Shown here: positions 53,982 to 63,016 of the stretch, one piece after another
How the letters are laid out: each line of letters opens with the position of its first letter
Numbering within the stretch: position 1 is the first letter of the stretch
Assembly (NCBI GenBank): GCA_949283695.1
Contig: CASDTX010000029.1
Location: forward strand, 40,407 to 104,406
Origin: an uncultured Eubacteriales bacterium
Lineage (GTDB): Bacteria; Bacillota; Clostridia; Lachnospirales; Lachnospiraceae
Length of the DNA: 64,000 nt
Reading direction: 5' to 3'
The notes under the pieces: model-generated
What the model saw: only the letters and a program-made list of their open reading frames with translations
Told to the model about the DNA's origin: nothing
Database searches by the model: none
Position numbers and translations under genes: made by a program

Positions 53982-53991
53982 GACTTGAAAC
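53975..53991. promoter_or_regulatory. 17-bp perfect palindrome over the leuB -35 box
   Basis: GTTTCAAGACTTGAAAC has arms of 8 bases around a single A. It covers the -35 box of the leuB promoter. The one-base centre makes a hairpin unlikely, so a dimeric protein site is favoured. Confidence 0.7.
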
Positions 53992-54026
53992 AAAAAAATA
54001 GAGGGCACTCTGAATTCTGCGCTGCA

Positions 54027-54065
54027 GTTCACGCAGTGCGGTTTTACGGATGGCGCTCCGTGAAC
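54027..54065. repeat. Dispersed structured repeat, copy D (internally deleted)
   Basis: GTTCACG and CGTGAAC flank GCAGTGCGGTTTTACGGATG and the GGCGCTC end. This equals the right half of copy C, with the left half missing between two CAC triplets. It lies between the yajC terminator and the leuB operator. Confidence 0.65.
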
Positions 54066-54106
54066 AGGCAGAAATCTGTCACAGTTCATGCGGATGCCCG
54101 AGGAAC

Positions 54107-54133
54107 AAAAAAACCGGAAGATCATTCTTCCGG
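54107..54133 (-). terminator. Rho-independent terminator of yajC
   Basis: On the minus strand CCGGAAGA pairs with TCTTCCGG across 4 bases, followed by seven T residues, 20 bases after the yajC stop. Confidence 0.92.
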
Positions 54134-54152
54134 CCTTCTGTTTCTCTTTTTG

Positions 54153-54431
54153 CTATTCCGCATTCGGCTTCTCAATCTGCGCGATGGCAGCCTTCTGCAT
54201 CGGAATACGGCAGTTCTTGTTATTTCCGAATTCAACGATCACATCATCATCTGTAATGTCGATGATCACTCCGTAGAATCCGCTTGTGGTCAGCGCTGTA
54301 TCTCCCACTTCCATGGATGCCAGCATAGCCTGTACTCTCTTCTGCTCCTTCTTCTGAGGGCGCATGAGCAAAAGCCACATTACGCCGAACATAACAACGA
54401 GCCAAAGCACCATAGTGATTGTTTCAACCAT
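54153..54431 (-). CDS. yajC: Preprotein translocase subunit YajC
   Basis: YajC is a small membrane protein of the SecDF-YajC complex. The 92-residue protein has one N-terminal membrane segment (VLWLVVMFGVMWLLL) followed by MRPQKKEQKR, the family hallmark, and a small beta domain (VGDTALTTSGFYGVI). AGGAGG precedes the ATG. It usually follows tgt, as here, but promoter and repeat sequences separate them. Confidence 0.94.
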   Translation of the reverse strand: MVETITMVLWLVVMFGVMWLLLMRPQKKEQKRVQAMLASMEVGDTALTTSGFYGVIIDITDDDVIVEFGNNKNCRIPMQKAAIAQIEKPNAE

Positions 54432-54471
54432 AACGATAACTTCCTCCTAACTTTCTATCCGCAATACAACT

Positions 54472-54500
54472 ACTATACACAAAAAGAAACAATTCTTCAA
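54472..54500 (-). promoter_or_regulatory. Promoter for yajC
   Basis: On the minus strand TTGAAG, 17 bases, TATAGT, 41 bases before the yajC start. Confidence 0.65.
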
Positions 54501-54527
54501 GAGTTTTATTGCAAATCTTGTATAAAT

Positions 54528-54676
54528 TGTATCAGTTCAGCCATCTGCGTCAGAAGACGGATTTATGCTTGCATAAGAATCCGGCGGCTGACAGGCAGAT
54601 GTGCTGAGTGCCAGTTCATGAGCAAAGGAGCGGCGCAGCCGCAATTAGCACGTCAGTGCGGCTTTGCGAATGGCGC
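54528..54676. repeat. Dispersed structured repeat, copy A
   Basis: The first 142 bases match copy B (63859-64000) at all but two positions. The left part (54539-54603) is an imperfect hairpin with CATCTGC/GCAGATG at its base. The right part is a branched fold: GTGCCA/TGGCGC, GCAAAG/CTTTGC, then GCGGC-GCA-GCCGC and GCAC-GTCA-GTGC. It ends just at the tgt stop codon. Confidence 0.85.
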
Positions 54677-54678
54677 GG

Positions 54679-55809
54679 TCATCTCCCGGCTGTCATGCCT
54701 TCCAGTTTCGCCTTCTTATATTCTTGATATCTTCCTGTCTCAATGGCCTCCCGGATCTCTTCCATCATGGTGTTGTAGAAATACAGGTTGTGCAGAACGC
54801 AGAGCCTCATTCCCAGCATTTCTTTTGCTTTGAGCAGATGCCGGATATAGGCGCGGCTGTAGCTTCTGCAGGCCGGGCATCCGCACCCGTCCTCGATGGG
54901 CCGGTCATCCAGTTCATATTTGGCATTGAACAGATTCAGCTTCCCGTGATTGGTATATACATGGCCATGTCTGCCGTTTCTTGTGGGATACACGCAGTCA
55001 AAGAAATCCACACCCCGGTCAACGGCTTCCAGGATATTTGCCGGCGTGCCGACTCCCATCAGATAAGTAGGCTTATTCTCCGGCAGATGCGGCACCACAG
55101 CGTCAAGAATCCGGTACATATCCTCGTGGCTTTCTCCGACTGCCAGTCCGCCGACCGCGTACCCGTCGAGATCGAGTTCCGAGATCTGCTGAGCGTGAGC
55201 GATCCGGATATCTTCATAGATTCCGCCCTGGTTGATGCCGAACAGCATCTGGCGGGGATTGATCGTATCCGGAAGGGAATTCAGCCTGTCCATCTCATTC
55301 TTGCACCGTTTCAGCCACCGGGCTGTCCGTTCCACAGAATTGGCAATATATTTCTTTTCCGCGACACTGGAGGGACATTCGTCAAAAGCCATCGCGATCG
55401 TTGACGCCAGATTTGACTGAATCTGCATACTCTCTTCCGGCCCCATGAAGATCTTGCGCCCGTCCACATGGGAATGAAAATGGACGCCCTCCTCCTTGAT
55501 CTTCCTCAGTGAGGCCAGGGAGAACACCTGAAAACCACCAGAATCCGTCAGGATCGGTTTGTCCCAGTTCATGAACCGGTGGAGTCCTCCCAGTTTCTTC
55601 ACAACCGTATCTCCCGGCCGCACATGGAGGTGGTAAGTATTCGACAGCTCCACCTGGGTCTTAATCTGTCTTAAGTCATCCGTGGATACAGCGCCCTTAA
55701 TCGCAGCCGCTGTCCCCACATTCATAAATACCGGCGTCTCCACAACCCCGTGGACGGTATGAAACCGTCCGCGTTTTGCTCTGCCGTCTTTTTTTAACAG
55801 TTCGTACAT
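54679..55809 (-). CDS. tgt: tRNA-guanine transglycosylase
   Basis: Tgt exchanges guanine 34 in certain tRNAs for a queuine precursor. The 376-residue protein has DSGGFQVFSL with the catalytic Asp, GGLAVGES, and the zinc ligands CGCPAC with later cysteine and histidine. The upstream in-frame codon at 55818 is TTG; the ATG at 55809 sits nine bases after GAGAGG and is preferred. No other queuosine genes are in the window. Confidence 0.95.
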   Translation of the reverse strand: MYELLKKDGRAKRGRFHTVHGVVETPVFMNVGTAAAIKGAVSTDDLRQIKTQVELSNTYHLHVRPGDTVVKKLGGLHRFMNWDKPILTDSGGFQVFSLASLRKIKEEGVHFHSHVDGRKIFMGPEESMQIQSNLASTIAMAFDECPSSVAEKKYIANSVERTARWLKRCKNEMDRLNSLPDTINPRQMLFGINQGGIYEDIRIAHAQQISELDLDGYAVGGLAVGESHEDMYRILDAVVPHLPENKPTYLMGVGTPANILEAVDRGVDFFDCVYPTRNGRHGHVYTNHGKLNLFNAKYELDDRPIEDGCGCPACRSYSRAYIRHLLKAKEMLGMRLCVLHNLYFYNTMMEEIREAIETGRYQEYKKAKLEGMTAGR

Positions 55810-55829
55810 ATCCTGCAACCTCTCGTCTT

Positions 55830-57593
55830 CTAGTAATGGATCACAACCGGTGTCCCTGAGCTCAGCATATTGAACAGGTTGGCCGCCTGATCCAGCGGCA
55901 TGTTCACACAGCCGTGGGATCCCAGACTCTGGTAGAGGCTGCCGCCGAATGCCGGCTGCCAGGTCGCGTCATGGAACCCGTGTCCCTGCCAGGTAAACGG
56001 CATCCAGTAAGAAACCGGTGTCTCATAAATGGGCTTTCCGGTCTCCGGATCTGTCTCGCCTTTCAGAGTGGCATTTCTTTCCGTATATAAGATATAGTAC
56101 ACGCCGGAAGGAGTTGCCCGGTCTGCCGTCGGCAGTCCCGTCACCACATCTGACTGAAGTGCCACCGCACCGTCTACAATATACCACATGTACTGGGCAG
56201 AAAGATCTACTTCCAGGTACGTACTTCCCCAGTCCTGTGCAGAATGGGAGGCCGCAGTCTGAGCATAAGCAGGTTCTCTGGTCGCAGTTTCCCCATTCTT
56301 AATACTGTTGATCAGGTTCTGTGTCTCCGTATCCTCATCCACAGACCAGCCATATGTCCCGCCGGAGACTTCCACCGTCTTGCCGGAAGGTGAAGTAATG
56401 GTTCTTGTGCTCCCCACCGTATCATAGGTAGCGCCAAACTGTCTCATCCACTCTCTGACCGCATCTTCATTAAACGTGACCTTCATGTTCTCATCATAGG
56501 ACAGCCATGCAGAGATCAGAGCTTTATCAACCACGACGTTTTCTGTCATGGTATATGTAACGCTTGCCTTACAGTACTCATTCATTGTATCGCATGCCGC
56601 CTGCACCTCCGGAGAATCGGAAGTGTATTTTGGCAGTTTATAACAGTTTTCTTCCATCAGATTCAGCTCGGTTCTGAACTCTGTGATGTATTTGCCGATT
56701 GTCTCTGAGAGAACCTCCATATCTACGGCAGTGCCGTAGACTTCCGGCTCGACTACAAAGGAATTCCCGTCAAACTTCGGATATGCGGAGACAGGCTCTG
56801 TCTGTTCCGCTGTGACAGCCTGAATGGACTGTATTCTCTCCGCCAGCGCCGCCTCATCATATTCAACGCTGACCGTCACATCGGTAGCTGTTTTGGAGAA
56901 GAACGCTTTCACCCACAGCAGCGGGTTCTGCTTCTTCAGCGCGTCTTCTACTTCCGTGCTTTCCCGGTATTCAAGAGAAATATCTGACCCTTGAATTGTA
57001 TCCGACTGGTTGCCCTGTTCAATCAGCGTAAGCTCATACCCTTCTACCTGATCTTTAAAATACGCTTCTACAGCCTCTGCGGTCGCTCCCGAGAAATCCT
57101 TGCCGTTGATCGTCGTATTGACATAAAAATGTCCGATAAAAAACGCAGATACGCCCAGATAAATCACAAGCAGTATACCGACAATACTGCCCGCGATGAT
57201 CCATGGCTTAGCGCCTGCTGACTTCATGCCTCTTTTCTTCCGCCGGCCGTTCTTTCTGTTGTTTCTTACTGAATCCAAAACTTCTGTTTCCCCCTCTTCT
57301 GCCGTATCTTCAGAATACAGGGTATCTTTTGATTCCTTTTTCTCTGCCTTCTTCCGCTCTGTCACTTTTTCATTTGGTTCCTCTTCATCGGAATCATCAT
57401 ACGAATCATCGTAGGAAACATCCTCTGAAGTATGATCAAAATCATCCCCGTCTTCCACGGCTTTTTCTTTAGTTTTATGATCCACAGATCCCTCATCTTC
57501 TTGAAATCTGATATCTTCAAACTCCTCTTCGCGCAAGATATCTGTGTGTCTCTGATGTTTTTCTGACTGACTTTTCTTATTTTCTTTGCTCAT
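55830..57593 (-). CDS. L,D-transpeptidase with PG-binding domain and long acidic cytoplasmic tail
   Basis: The enzyme likely makes 3-3 cross-links in peptidoglycan or attaches proteins. The 587-residue protein has an acidic, Asp/Glu/Lys-rich cytoplasmic tail (1-120, with repeats of DDSYDDS), a membrane segment (about 131-155), a YoaR-like putative peptidoglycan-binding region (about 160-450) and a C-terminal YkuD domain with HGFHDATW and the catalytic SHGCVNMP (Cys at about 562). It is a type II membrane protein with the catalytic part outside. A likely promoter lies 40 bases upstream. Confidence 0.9.
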   Translation of the reverse strand: MSKENKKSQSEKHQRHTDILREEEFEDIRFQEDEGSVDHKTKEKAVEDGDDFDHTSEDVSYDDSYDDSDEEEPNEKVTERKKAEKKESKDTLYSEDTAEEGETEVLDSVRNNRKNGRRKKRGMKSAGAKPWIIAGSIVGILLVIYLGVSAFFIGHFYVNTTINGKDFSGATAEAVEAYFKDQVEGYELTLIEQGNQSDTIQGSDISLEYRESTEVEDALKKQNPLLWVKAFFSKTATDVTVSVEYDEAALAERIQSIQAVTAEQTEPVSAYPKFDGNSFVVEPEVYGTAVDMEVLSETIGKYITEFRTELNLMEENCYKLPKYTSDSPEVQAACDTMNEYCKASVTYTMTENVVVDKALISAWLSYDENMKVTFNEDAVREWMRQFGATYDTVGSTRTITSPSGKTVEVSGGTYGWSVDEDTETQNLINSIKNGETATREPAYAQTAASHSAQDWGSTYLEVDLSAQYMWYIVDGAVALQSDVVTGLPTADRATPSGVYYILYTERNATLKGETDPETGKPIYETPVSYWMPFTWQGHGFHDATWQPAFGGSLYQSLGSHGCVNMPLDQAANLFNMLSSGTPVVIHY

Positions 57594-57632
57594 CAGGTTT
57601 TCATCGCTCCCCTTTTCACACTATTCGGCACC

Positions 57633-57661
57633 ATTATAGTACGAAAGAAATAAAATGTACA
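57633..57661 (-). promoter_or_regulatory. Promoter for the L,D-transpeptidase gene
   Basis: On the minus strand TGTACA, 17 bases, perfect TATAAT, 40 bases before the start. Confidence 0.6.
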
Positions 57662-57753
57662 GAAATTTCTGGTATCTTAAGTAAAAATTAAGGCTTCAGA
57701 CACAGGATTGTGTGGTTTTTCTTGCCCGATACCACAGGAAGCAGTGTTTTTGC

Positions 57754-57782
57754 TTGCCACCCCGCCGCTCCTCCTTTATAAT
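57754..57782 (+). promoter_or_regulatory. Promoter for aroC
   Basis: TTGCCA, 17 bases, perfect TATAAT, 40 bases before the aroC start. The 229-base gap to the transpeptidase holds these two divergent promoters and nothing else that I recognise. Confidence 0.7.
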
Positions 57783-57822
57783 GGTTACTGTTATGATTAA
57801 GAACAGAGAAAGGGGAACATTC

Positions 57823-58965
57823 ATGAGCGGTTCATCATTCGGCACTCTATTTCGCATTACTACATGGGGGGAATCCCACGGTCCGGGCATCGGAGTCGTG
57901 ATCGACGGCTGTCCTGCCGGACTGCCTCTGTCAGAACAGGATATTCAGGCATTCCTTGACCGCCGCAGACCCGGCCAAAGCAAATATACAACGAAGCGGA
58001 ACGAATCCGATTCCGTCGAGATTCTCTCCGGCGTATTTGAGGGAAGGACAACCGGTACTCCGATCTCCCTTCTCGTACGAAACCAGGATCAGCGTTCCCG
58101 CGATTACGGAACCATCGCCTCCTTGTTCCGGCCCGGGCATGCCGATTATACCTTCGACCGGAAATACGGCTTCCGCGACTATCGGGGCGGCGGCCGCTCC
58201 TCCGGCCGGGAGACCATCGGCCGTGTAGCCGCAGGCGCTGTTGCTTCCCGCCTCTTGAAAGAGCTGGGCATCACAATCCTCGCCTATGCCAAGGCAATCG
58301 GCCCGTTCACTGTGGAAGAAGCGGATTATCATTATGCCGAAATTAAAGAAAACAGCCTTTATATGCCAAATAATACTGTGGCAGAGCAGGCGGGAAACTA
58401 CATCTCCTCACTGATGGAAGCCAAAGATTCCTGCGGCGGCATCATCGAGTGTATCGCCGACGGGCTTCCGGCCGGACTTGGTGATCCGGTGTTTGACAAG
58501 CTGGATGCACTTCTCGCACAGGCCGTGATGTCCATCGGCGCAGTGAAAGGGGTAGAGATCGGCGACGGATTCCGGGTGTCCGCCTCGGCAGGCAGTGAGA
58601 ATAACGACAGCTTCTTCTCCGAGCCTAACTGCACCGGCGGGACAGCTGCCGGAACAGACGAAGGCCGGACCATCTTCAAGAAGACCAACCACGCCGGAGG
58701 AATCCTGGGCGGAATGAGCGACGGCTCCCGCCTGATCCTGCGGGCTGCCGTCAAACCCACGCCCTCCATTGCCAAGACACAGCAGACCGTGGACATCCAC
58801 GCAGAGAACACAGAGATCACCATCCACGGCCGTCACGATCCGGTCATTGTCCCCCGGGCGGTTGTTGTCGTGGAATCCATGATCGCAGTTACTCTGGCAG
58901 ACCTTCTGCTGAAAAACATGACATCAAGACTGGATCTTGTGAAAAAGGTCTATGACAGGCCGTGA
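57823..58965 (+). CDS. aroC: Chorismate synthase
   Basis: AroC removes phosphate from EPSP to form chorismate, using reduced FMN. The 380-residue protein has GESHGPGIG, RRRPGQSKYTT, GRTTGTPI, YRGGGRSSGRET and the C-terminal GRHDPVIVPRA. I start at 57823 with AAAGGGG upstream; the open frame to 57712 precedes the promoter and is not coding. Length is normal. Confidence 0.96.
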   Translation: MSGSSFGTLFRITTWGESHGPGIGVVIDGCPAGLPLSEQDIQAFLDRRRPGQSKYTTKRNESDSVEILSGVFEGRTTGTPISLLVRNQDQRSRDYGTIASLFRPGHADYTFDRKYGFRDYRGGGRSSGRETIGRVAAGAVASRLLKELGITILAYAKAIGPFTVEEADYHYAEIKENSLYMPNNTVAEQAGNYISSLMEAKDSCGGIIECIADGLPAGLGDPVFDKLDALLAQAVMSIGAVKGVEIGDGFRVSASAGSENNDSFFSEPNCTGGTAAGTDEGRTIFKKTNHAGGILGGMSDGSRLILRAAVKPTPSIAKTQQTVDIHAENTEITIHGRHDPVIVPRAVVVVESMIAVTLADLLLKNMTSRLDLVKKVYDRP

Positions 58966-58990
58966 CGCGCGCCTGAAACCCATGCCTTTC

Positions 58991-59028
58991 CTATACGGCA
59001 GAAAATATTCTATACGGCAGAAAAATAA
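58991..59028 (+). repeat. 19-bp tandem duplication after aroC
   Basis: Two adjacent 19-bp units (CTATACGGCAGAAAATATT and CTATACGGCAGAAAAATAA) match at 16 positions, between the aroC stop and the terminator. Confidence 0.75.
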
Positions 59029-59066
59029 CAGATCCCCGGCAGAATCATCTGCTTGTGGGATCTGTT
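59027..59066. terminator. Terminator between convergent aroC and purL
   Basis: AACAGATCCC pairs with GGGATCTGTT across 20 bases. On the minus strand it ends in ATTTTTC, serving purL; on the plus strand the T-run is poor. A second long stem (CTGCAGAG/CTCTGCAG) lies at 59090-59136. Confidence 0.65.
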
Positions 59067-59155
59067 ATATGCTTCCTTTCTTCTGGGCCTGCAGAGCCCC
59101 GAATCAATTGATCATTTTCTCGGATTCTCTGCAGGTAATCTCTGTCAGAACCAAT

Positions 59156-62100
59156 CTAGCCAAAATATTTCACACCAGACTCAAAGATCTTCATATCCTG
59201 CTCACCGTAGATATTGACGGCCACAGAATCCCCGCGGCGTTCCGAATGTGCCATCTTGCCCAGGACTCTTCCATCCGGGCTTGTGATTCCTTCAATCGCC
59301 CGGTAAGAACCATTCACATTCCACTCCTCGTCCATGCTGATCGCTCCGCTGGGATCACAGTACTGTGTCGCCACCTGTCCGTTCTCGAACAGACGGTTCA
59401 GCCATTCTTCACTGGCCACGAAACGTCCCTCCCCGTGGGAAGCCGGATTCGTATACACACCGCCAAGCTGCGCGCCTGCCAGCCACGGTGACTTATTTGT
59501 CACAACCTTCGTATATACCATCTTCGAGATATGCCGTCCGATGGTGTTGTATGTCAGAGTCGGTGAGTCATCTGTCTGTCCGACAATCTTTCCATACGGC
59601 ACCAGCCCCAACTTAATCAGCGCCTGGAATCCGTTGCAGATTCCAAGTGCAAGTCCGTCTCTCTCATGGAGCAGCTTCTCCACAGCCTCTTTGATCTTCG
59701 CATTCTGGAATGCTGTAGCGAAAAACTTCGCGGAGCCGTCCGGCTCATCGCCTGCGCTGAATCCACCCGGGAACATGATCATCTGAGCCTGTCCGATCGC
59801 TTTCTCGAACTCGGCCACAGATCCACGGATATCCTCCGCGTCAAGGTTCCGGAACACTTTCGTAACCACCTTCGCGCCTGCACGCTCAAATGCCCTGGTA
59901 CTGTCATACTCACAGTTTGTTCCCGGGAATACCGGAATAAATACCGTTGGCTGCCCGATCTTATGGCTGCAGATGTGGATCTCTTTTGTATCATAGAGCT
60001 TCTCTTCTACTTTGAGATCTGAGTTCTCTGCAGATTTCGTAGCGAAAACGCCCTCCAGCGTACCGGTCCATGCCCCAAGAGCTTCCTCCATGCTGATCGT
60101 CGTGTTTCCGTATTCGAACGCAGCCCGGTCTGTCACTTCTCCGATGACTGTATAGGTAATCTGAAGATTTCCAACCTGTCCGTCTTCCACCTCAGCGATC
60201 AGATCACCGAATGCCGGAGCAAATACATCTCTCGGATCCACATGGTGTTCGATCTTTACGCCCATCTTGTTGCCGAAGGCCATCTTGCTCACGGCAGCAG
60301 CGATCCCGTGACGGTCAAGCGCATATGCGGATACGATCCGGCCTGCACGAATATCTTCTGTAAACTTGCCGTACTGATCCATAATCTGGCTGTATACCGG
60401 GAGATCGTTCTCATCCCTCTCGATCCTCAGCCACACAAGCTTATTGCCTGCTTTCTTAAGCTCCGGAGTGATGATCTCCTTCTCAACCGCCATATCCACT
60501 GCGAAAGAAACAAGAGTAGGCGGAACATCAATATCCTGGAACGTTCCGGACATACTGTCCTTGCCGCCAATCGACGGAAGTCCGAATCCGATCTGTGCCG
60601 CGTATGCTCCCAGAAGTGCTGCGAACGGCTGACTCCATCTCTTCGGATCTTCTGACATCCTGCGGAAATACTCCTGGAAGGTGAAACGGATCTTCCGCCA
60701 GTCTCCTCCTGCAGAGACAATCTTAGCCACCGATTCCACCACCGCGTACACTGCTCCGTGATACGGACTCCAGCTCGACAGATACGGGTCAAATCCATAG
60801 CTCATCATGGACACACTGTCTGTCTTCCCTGTCTGTACAGGCACCTTCGCAGCCATAGCCTGAGTCTCGGTCAGCTGATACTTGCCGCCGTGCGGCATAA
60901 ATACAGATCCGGCGCCGATGGATCCGTCAAACATCTCCACCAGGCCTTTCTGCGAGCATACATTCAGATCTCTCAGAACATTCAGCCAGGTCTCCTTCAC
61001 GTCCCCGATCTCTCTGCGCACAAACAGGCTGTCCGCCTTTGCGGGCATCTCCACCTCTACATCCGTCTCCTGGTGGGCGCCGTTTGTATTCAGGAATGCG
61101 CGTGAAAGGTTCACGATCTCTTTCCCTCTCCAGATCAGGACAAGTCTCGGCTCTTCCGTTACAACCGCGACTTCCGTTGCCTCCAGATTCTCTTCCCTGG
61201 CATATTCCATAAACTGTGCCACATCTTTCGGATCTACCACAACTGCCATACGCTCCTGAGACTCTGAGATCGCGATCTCCGTTCCATCCAGTCCGGCATA
61301 TTTCTTCGGCACCTTATCAAGCTCTACTCGCAGACCATCCGCCAGTTCTCCGATCGCCACGGATACACCGCCGGCGCCAAAGTCATTGCATTTCTTGATC
61401 AGACAGCTCACTTCCTCACGGCGGAACAGTCTCTGGATCTTCCGCTCTGTGGGCGGATTTCCTTTCTGCACTTCCGCGCCGCAGGTCTCGATGGACTCCT
61501 CTGTATGCACCTTGGATGAGCCTGTCGCTCCGCCGCAGCCGTCTCGTCCCGTACGGCCGCCCAGCAGTATAATGATATCTCCCGGATCAGAATTCTCCCG
61601 GATCACGGCCCGCCTCGGAGCCGCACCTAAGACTGCTCCGATCTCCATACGCTTCGCCACATAGTCCGGATGATAGATCTCTTTCACAAGACCGGTTGCC
61701 AGACCGATCTGGTTTCCATAGGAACTGTAGCCATGTGCCGCGCCGCGCACCAATTTCTTCTGAGGCAGCTTCCCTTTCAGGGTATCCTGCACAGAAACCG
61801 TAGGATCTGCCGCTCCTGTCACACGCATTGCCTGGTATACATAAGTACGCCCGGAAAGCGGATCGCGGATCGCCCCGCCCAGACAGGTAGCCGCGCCTCC
61901 GAACGGCTCGATCTCTGTCGGATGATTGTGGGTCTCATTTTTAAAGTTGATCAGCCACTCCTCTTCCACTCCGTCCACTTTAATCGGAACCACAATGCTG
62001 CATGCGTTGATCTCATCTGATTCTTCCTGATCCTGAAGCTTTCCTTCCCGTTTCAGACGGCGCATAGCCATCAGAGCCAGATCCATCAGACACACGAACT

Positions 62101-62911
62101 TATCGTCACGCCCTGCATAGATTTCTCTGTGATCGTTTAAATACTGATTGTAAGTGGTCTCGATCGGTTCTCTGTAATCTCCTTCATCGAAGGTCACGTT
62201 CTTCAGTTCTGTGGAGAACGTTGTGTGGCGGCAGTGGTCGGACCAGTATGTATCCAGCACACGGATCTCGGTCATCGTCGGATCACGGTGTTCTTCTCCG
62301 CAGTAATAGTTCTGAATATGAAGGAAATCCTTAAATGTCATGGCAAGCCCGAGAGAATCATAGAGCTCCCGCAGCTCCTCTGCCGGCATATTCTGAAATC
62401 CGTCAAAGACCTGGATATCTGCCGGCTCATCAAACACTGTGACCAGCGTATCCGGCTTGTCCTCAGCTGCCTCCCTGGAATCCACAGGATTGATGCAGTG
62501 ATTCTTAATCGCTGTAAGCTCTTCATCCGAAATCTGGCCTTCGATCACATATGTCGTTGCTGTACGGATGACCGGAGCCTCGTCTTCTCTGATAAAACGG
62601 ATGCACTGCTCTGCTGAATCAGCTCTCTGATCGAACTGTCCCGGAAGATATTCCACAGAAAAGCTGTGCGTGCCTTCTCCGGCCGGAAATTCCTCTCTGT
62701 ACAGGATATCCACGGGCGGCTCGGCAAATACGCCCATGCATGCTTTCTCAAATGTTTCGTCCGAGATGTTTTCTACGTCATAGCGGATCAGCACGCGCAC
62801 TCCTGCTACGTTACGGATGCCAAGGTAATGCCGGATCTCATGCCGCAGTTCCTTTGCGGCAACGGCAAACTCCGGCTTTTTCTCCACGAACACACGCTTT
62901 ACATTATTCAT
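59156..62911 (-). CDS. purL: Phosphoribosylformylglycinamidine synthase, single-chain form
   Basis: The enzyme turns FGAR into FGAM with glutamine and ATP in purine synthesis. The 1251-residue chain has the AIR synthase-like synthetase domains (LDTYWSDHCRHTTF, NHPTEIEPFGGAATCLGG, GGKDSMSGTF) and a C-terminal glutamine amidotransferase with PGTNCEYD, PGGFSAGDE and the catalytic Cys in GICNGFQ. It corresponds to the fused Clostridia and proteobacterial type, not the PurL-PurQ-PurS set. AGAGG precedes the ATG. Confidence 0.96.
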   Translation of the reverse strand: MNNVKRVFVEKKPEFAVAAKELRHEIRHYLGIRNVAGVRVLIRYDVENISDETFEKACMGVFAEPPVDILYREEFPAGEGTHSFSVEYLPGQFDQRADSAEQCIRFIREDEAPVIRTATTYVIEGQISDEELTAIKNHCINPVDSREAAEDKPDTLVTVFDEPADIQVFDGFQNMPAEELRELYDSLGLAMTFKDFLHIQNYYCGEEHRDPTMTEIRVLDTYWSDHCRHTTFSTELKNVTFDEGDYREPIETTYNQYLNDHREIYAGRDDKFVCLMDLALMAMRRLKREGKLQDQEESDEINACSIVVPIKVDGVEEEWLINFKNETHNHPTEIEPFGGAATCLGGAIRDPLSGRTYVYQAMRVTGAADPTVSVQDTLKGKLPQKKLVRGAAHGYSSYGNQIGLATGLVKEIYHPDYVAKRMEIGAVLGAAPRRAVIRENSDPGDIIILLGGRTGRDGCGGATGSSKVHTEESIETCGAEVQKGNPPTERKIQRLFRREEVSCLIKKCNDFGAGGVSVAIGELADGLRVELDKVPKKYAGLDGTEIAISESQERMAVVVDPKDVAQFMEYAREENLEATEVAVVTEEPRLVLIWRGKEIVNLSRAFLNTNGAHQETDVEVEMPAKADSLFVRREIGDVKETWLNVLRDLNVCSQKGLVEMFDGSIGAGSVFMPHGGKYQLTETQAMAAKVPVQTGKTDSVSMMSYGFDPYLSSWSPYHGAVYAVVESVAKIVSAGGDWRKIRFTFQEYFRRMSEDPKRWSQPFAALLGAYAAQIGFGLPSIGGKDSMSGTFQDIDVPPTLVSFAVDMAVEKEIITPELKKAGNKLVWLRIERDENDLPVYSQIMDQYGKFTEDIRAGRIVSAYALDRHGIAAAVSKMAFGNKMGVKIEHHVDPRDVFAPAFGDLIAEVEDGQVGNLQITYTVIGEVTDRAAFEYGNTTISMEEALGAWTGTLEGVFATKSAENSDLKVEEKLYDTKEIHICSHKIGQPTVFIPVFPGTNCEYDSTRAFERAGAKVVTKVFRNLDAEDIRGSVAEFEKAIGQAQMIMFPGGFSAGDEPDGSAKFFATAFQNAKIKEAVEKLLHERDGLALGICNGFQALIKLGLVPYGKIVGQTDDSPTLTYNTIGRHISKMVYTKVVTNKSPWLAGAQLGGVYTNPASHGEGRFVASEEWLNRLFENGQVATQYCDPSGAISMDEEWNVNGSYRAIEGITSPDGRVLGKMAHSERRGDSVAVNIYGEQDMKIFESGVKYFG

Positions 62912-62986
62912 ATGCAGTCACCTCTCTACCTTTCTGTTTTTCTATGGCTGTACGCCTCTTACCCAATGTTCAGAGGTCCTGTCTGT

Positions 62987-63016
62987 ATCGTACCACAATT
63001 TACTTCATTAGTACAA
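62987..63016 (-). promoter_or_regulatory. Promoter of purL
   Basis: On the minus strand TTGTAC, 18 bases, TACGAT with extended TGG. The leader of about 70 bases forms a small CCTCT/AGAGG hairpin; no purine riboswitch core is seen. Confidence 0.55.

Noticed and set aside
57712-57822. N-terminal extension of chorismate synthase
   Set aside because: The extra 37 codons overlap the promoter and have no family similarity; the ATG at 57823 has the ribosome-binding site.
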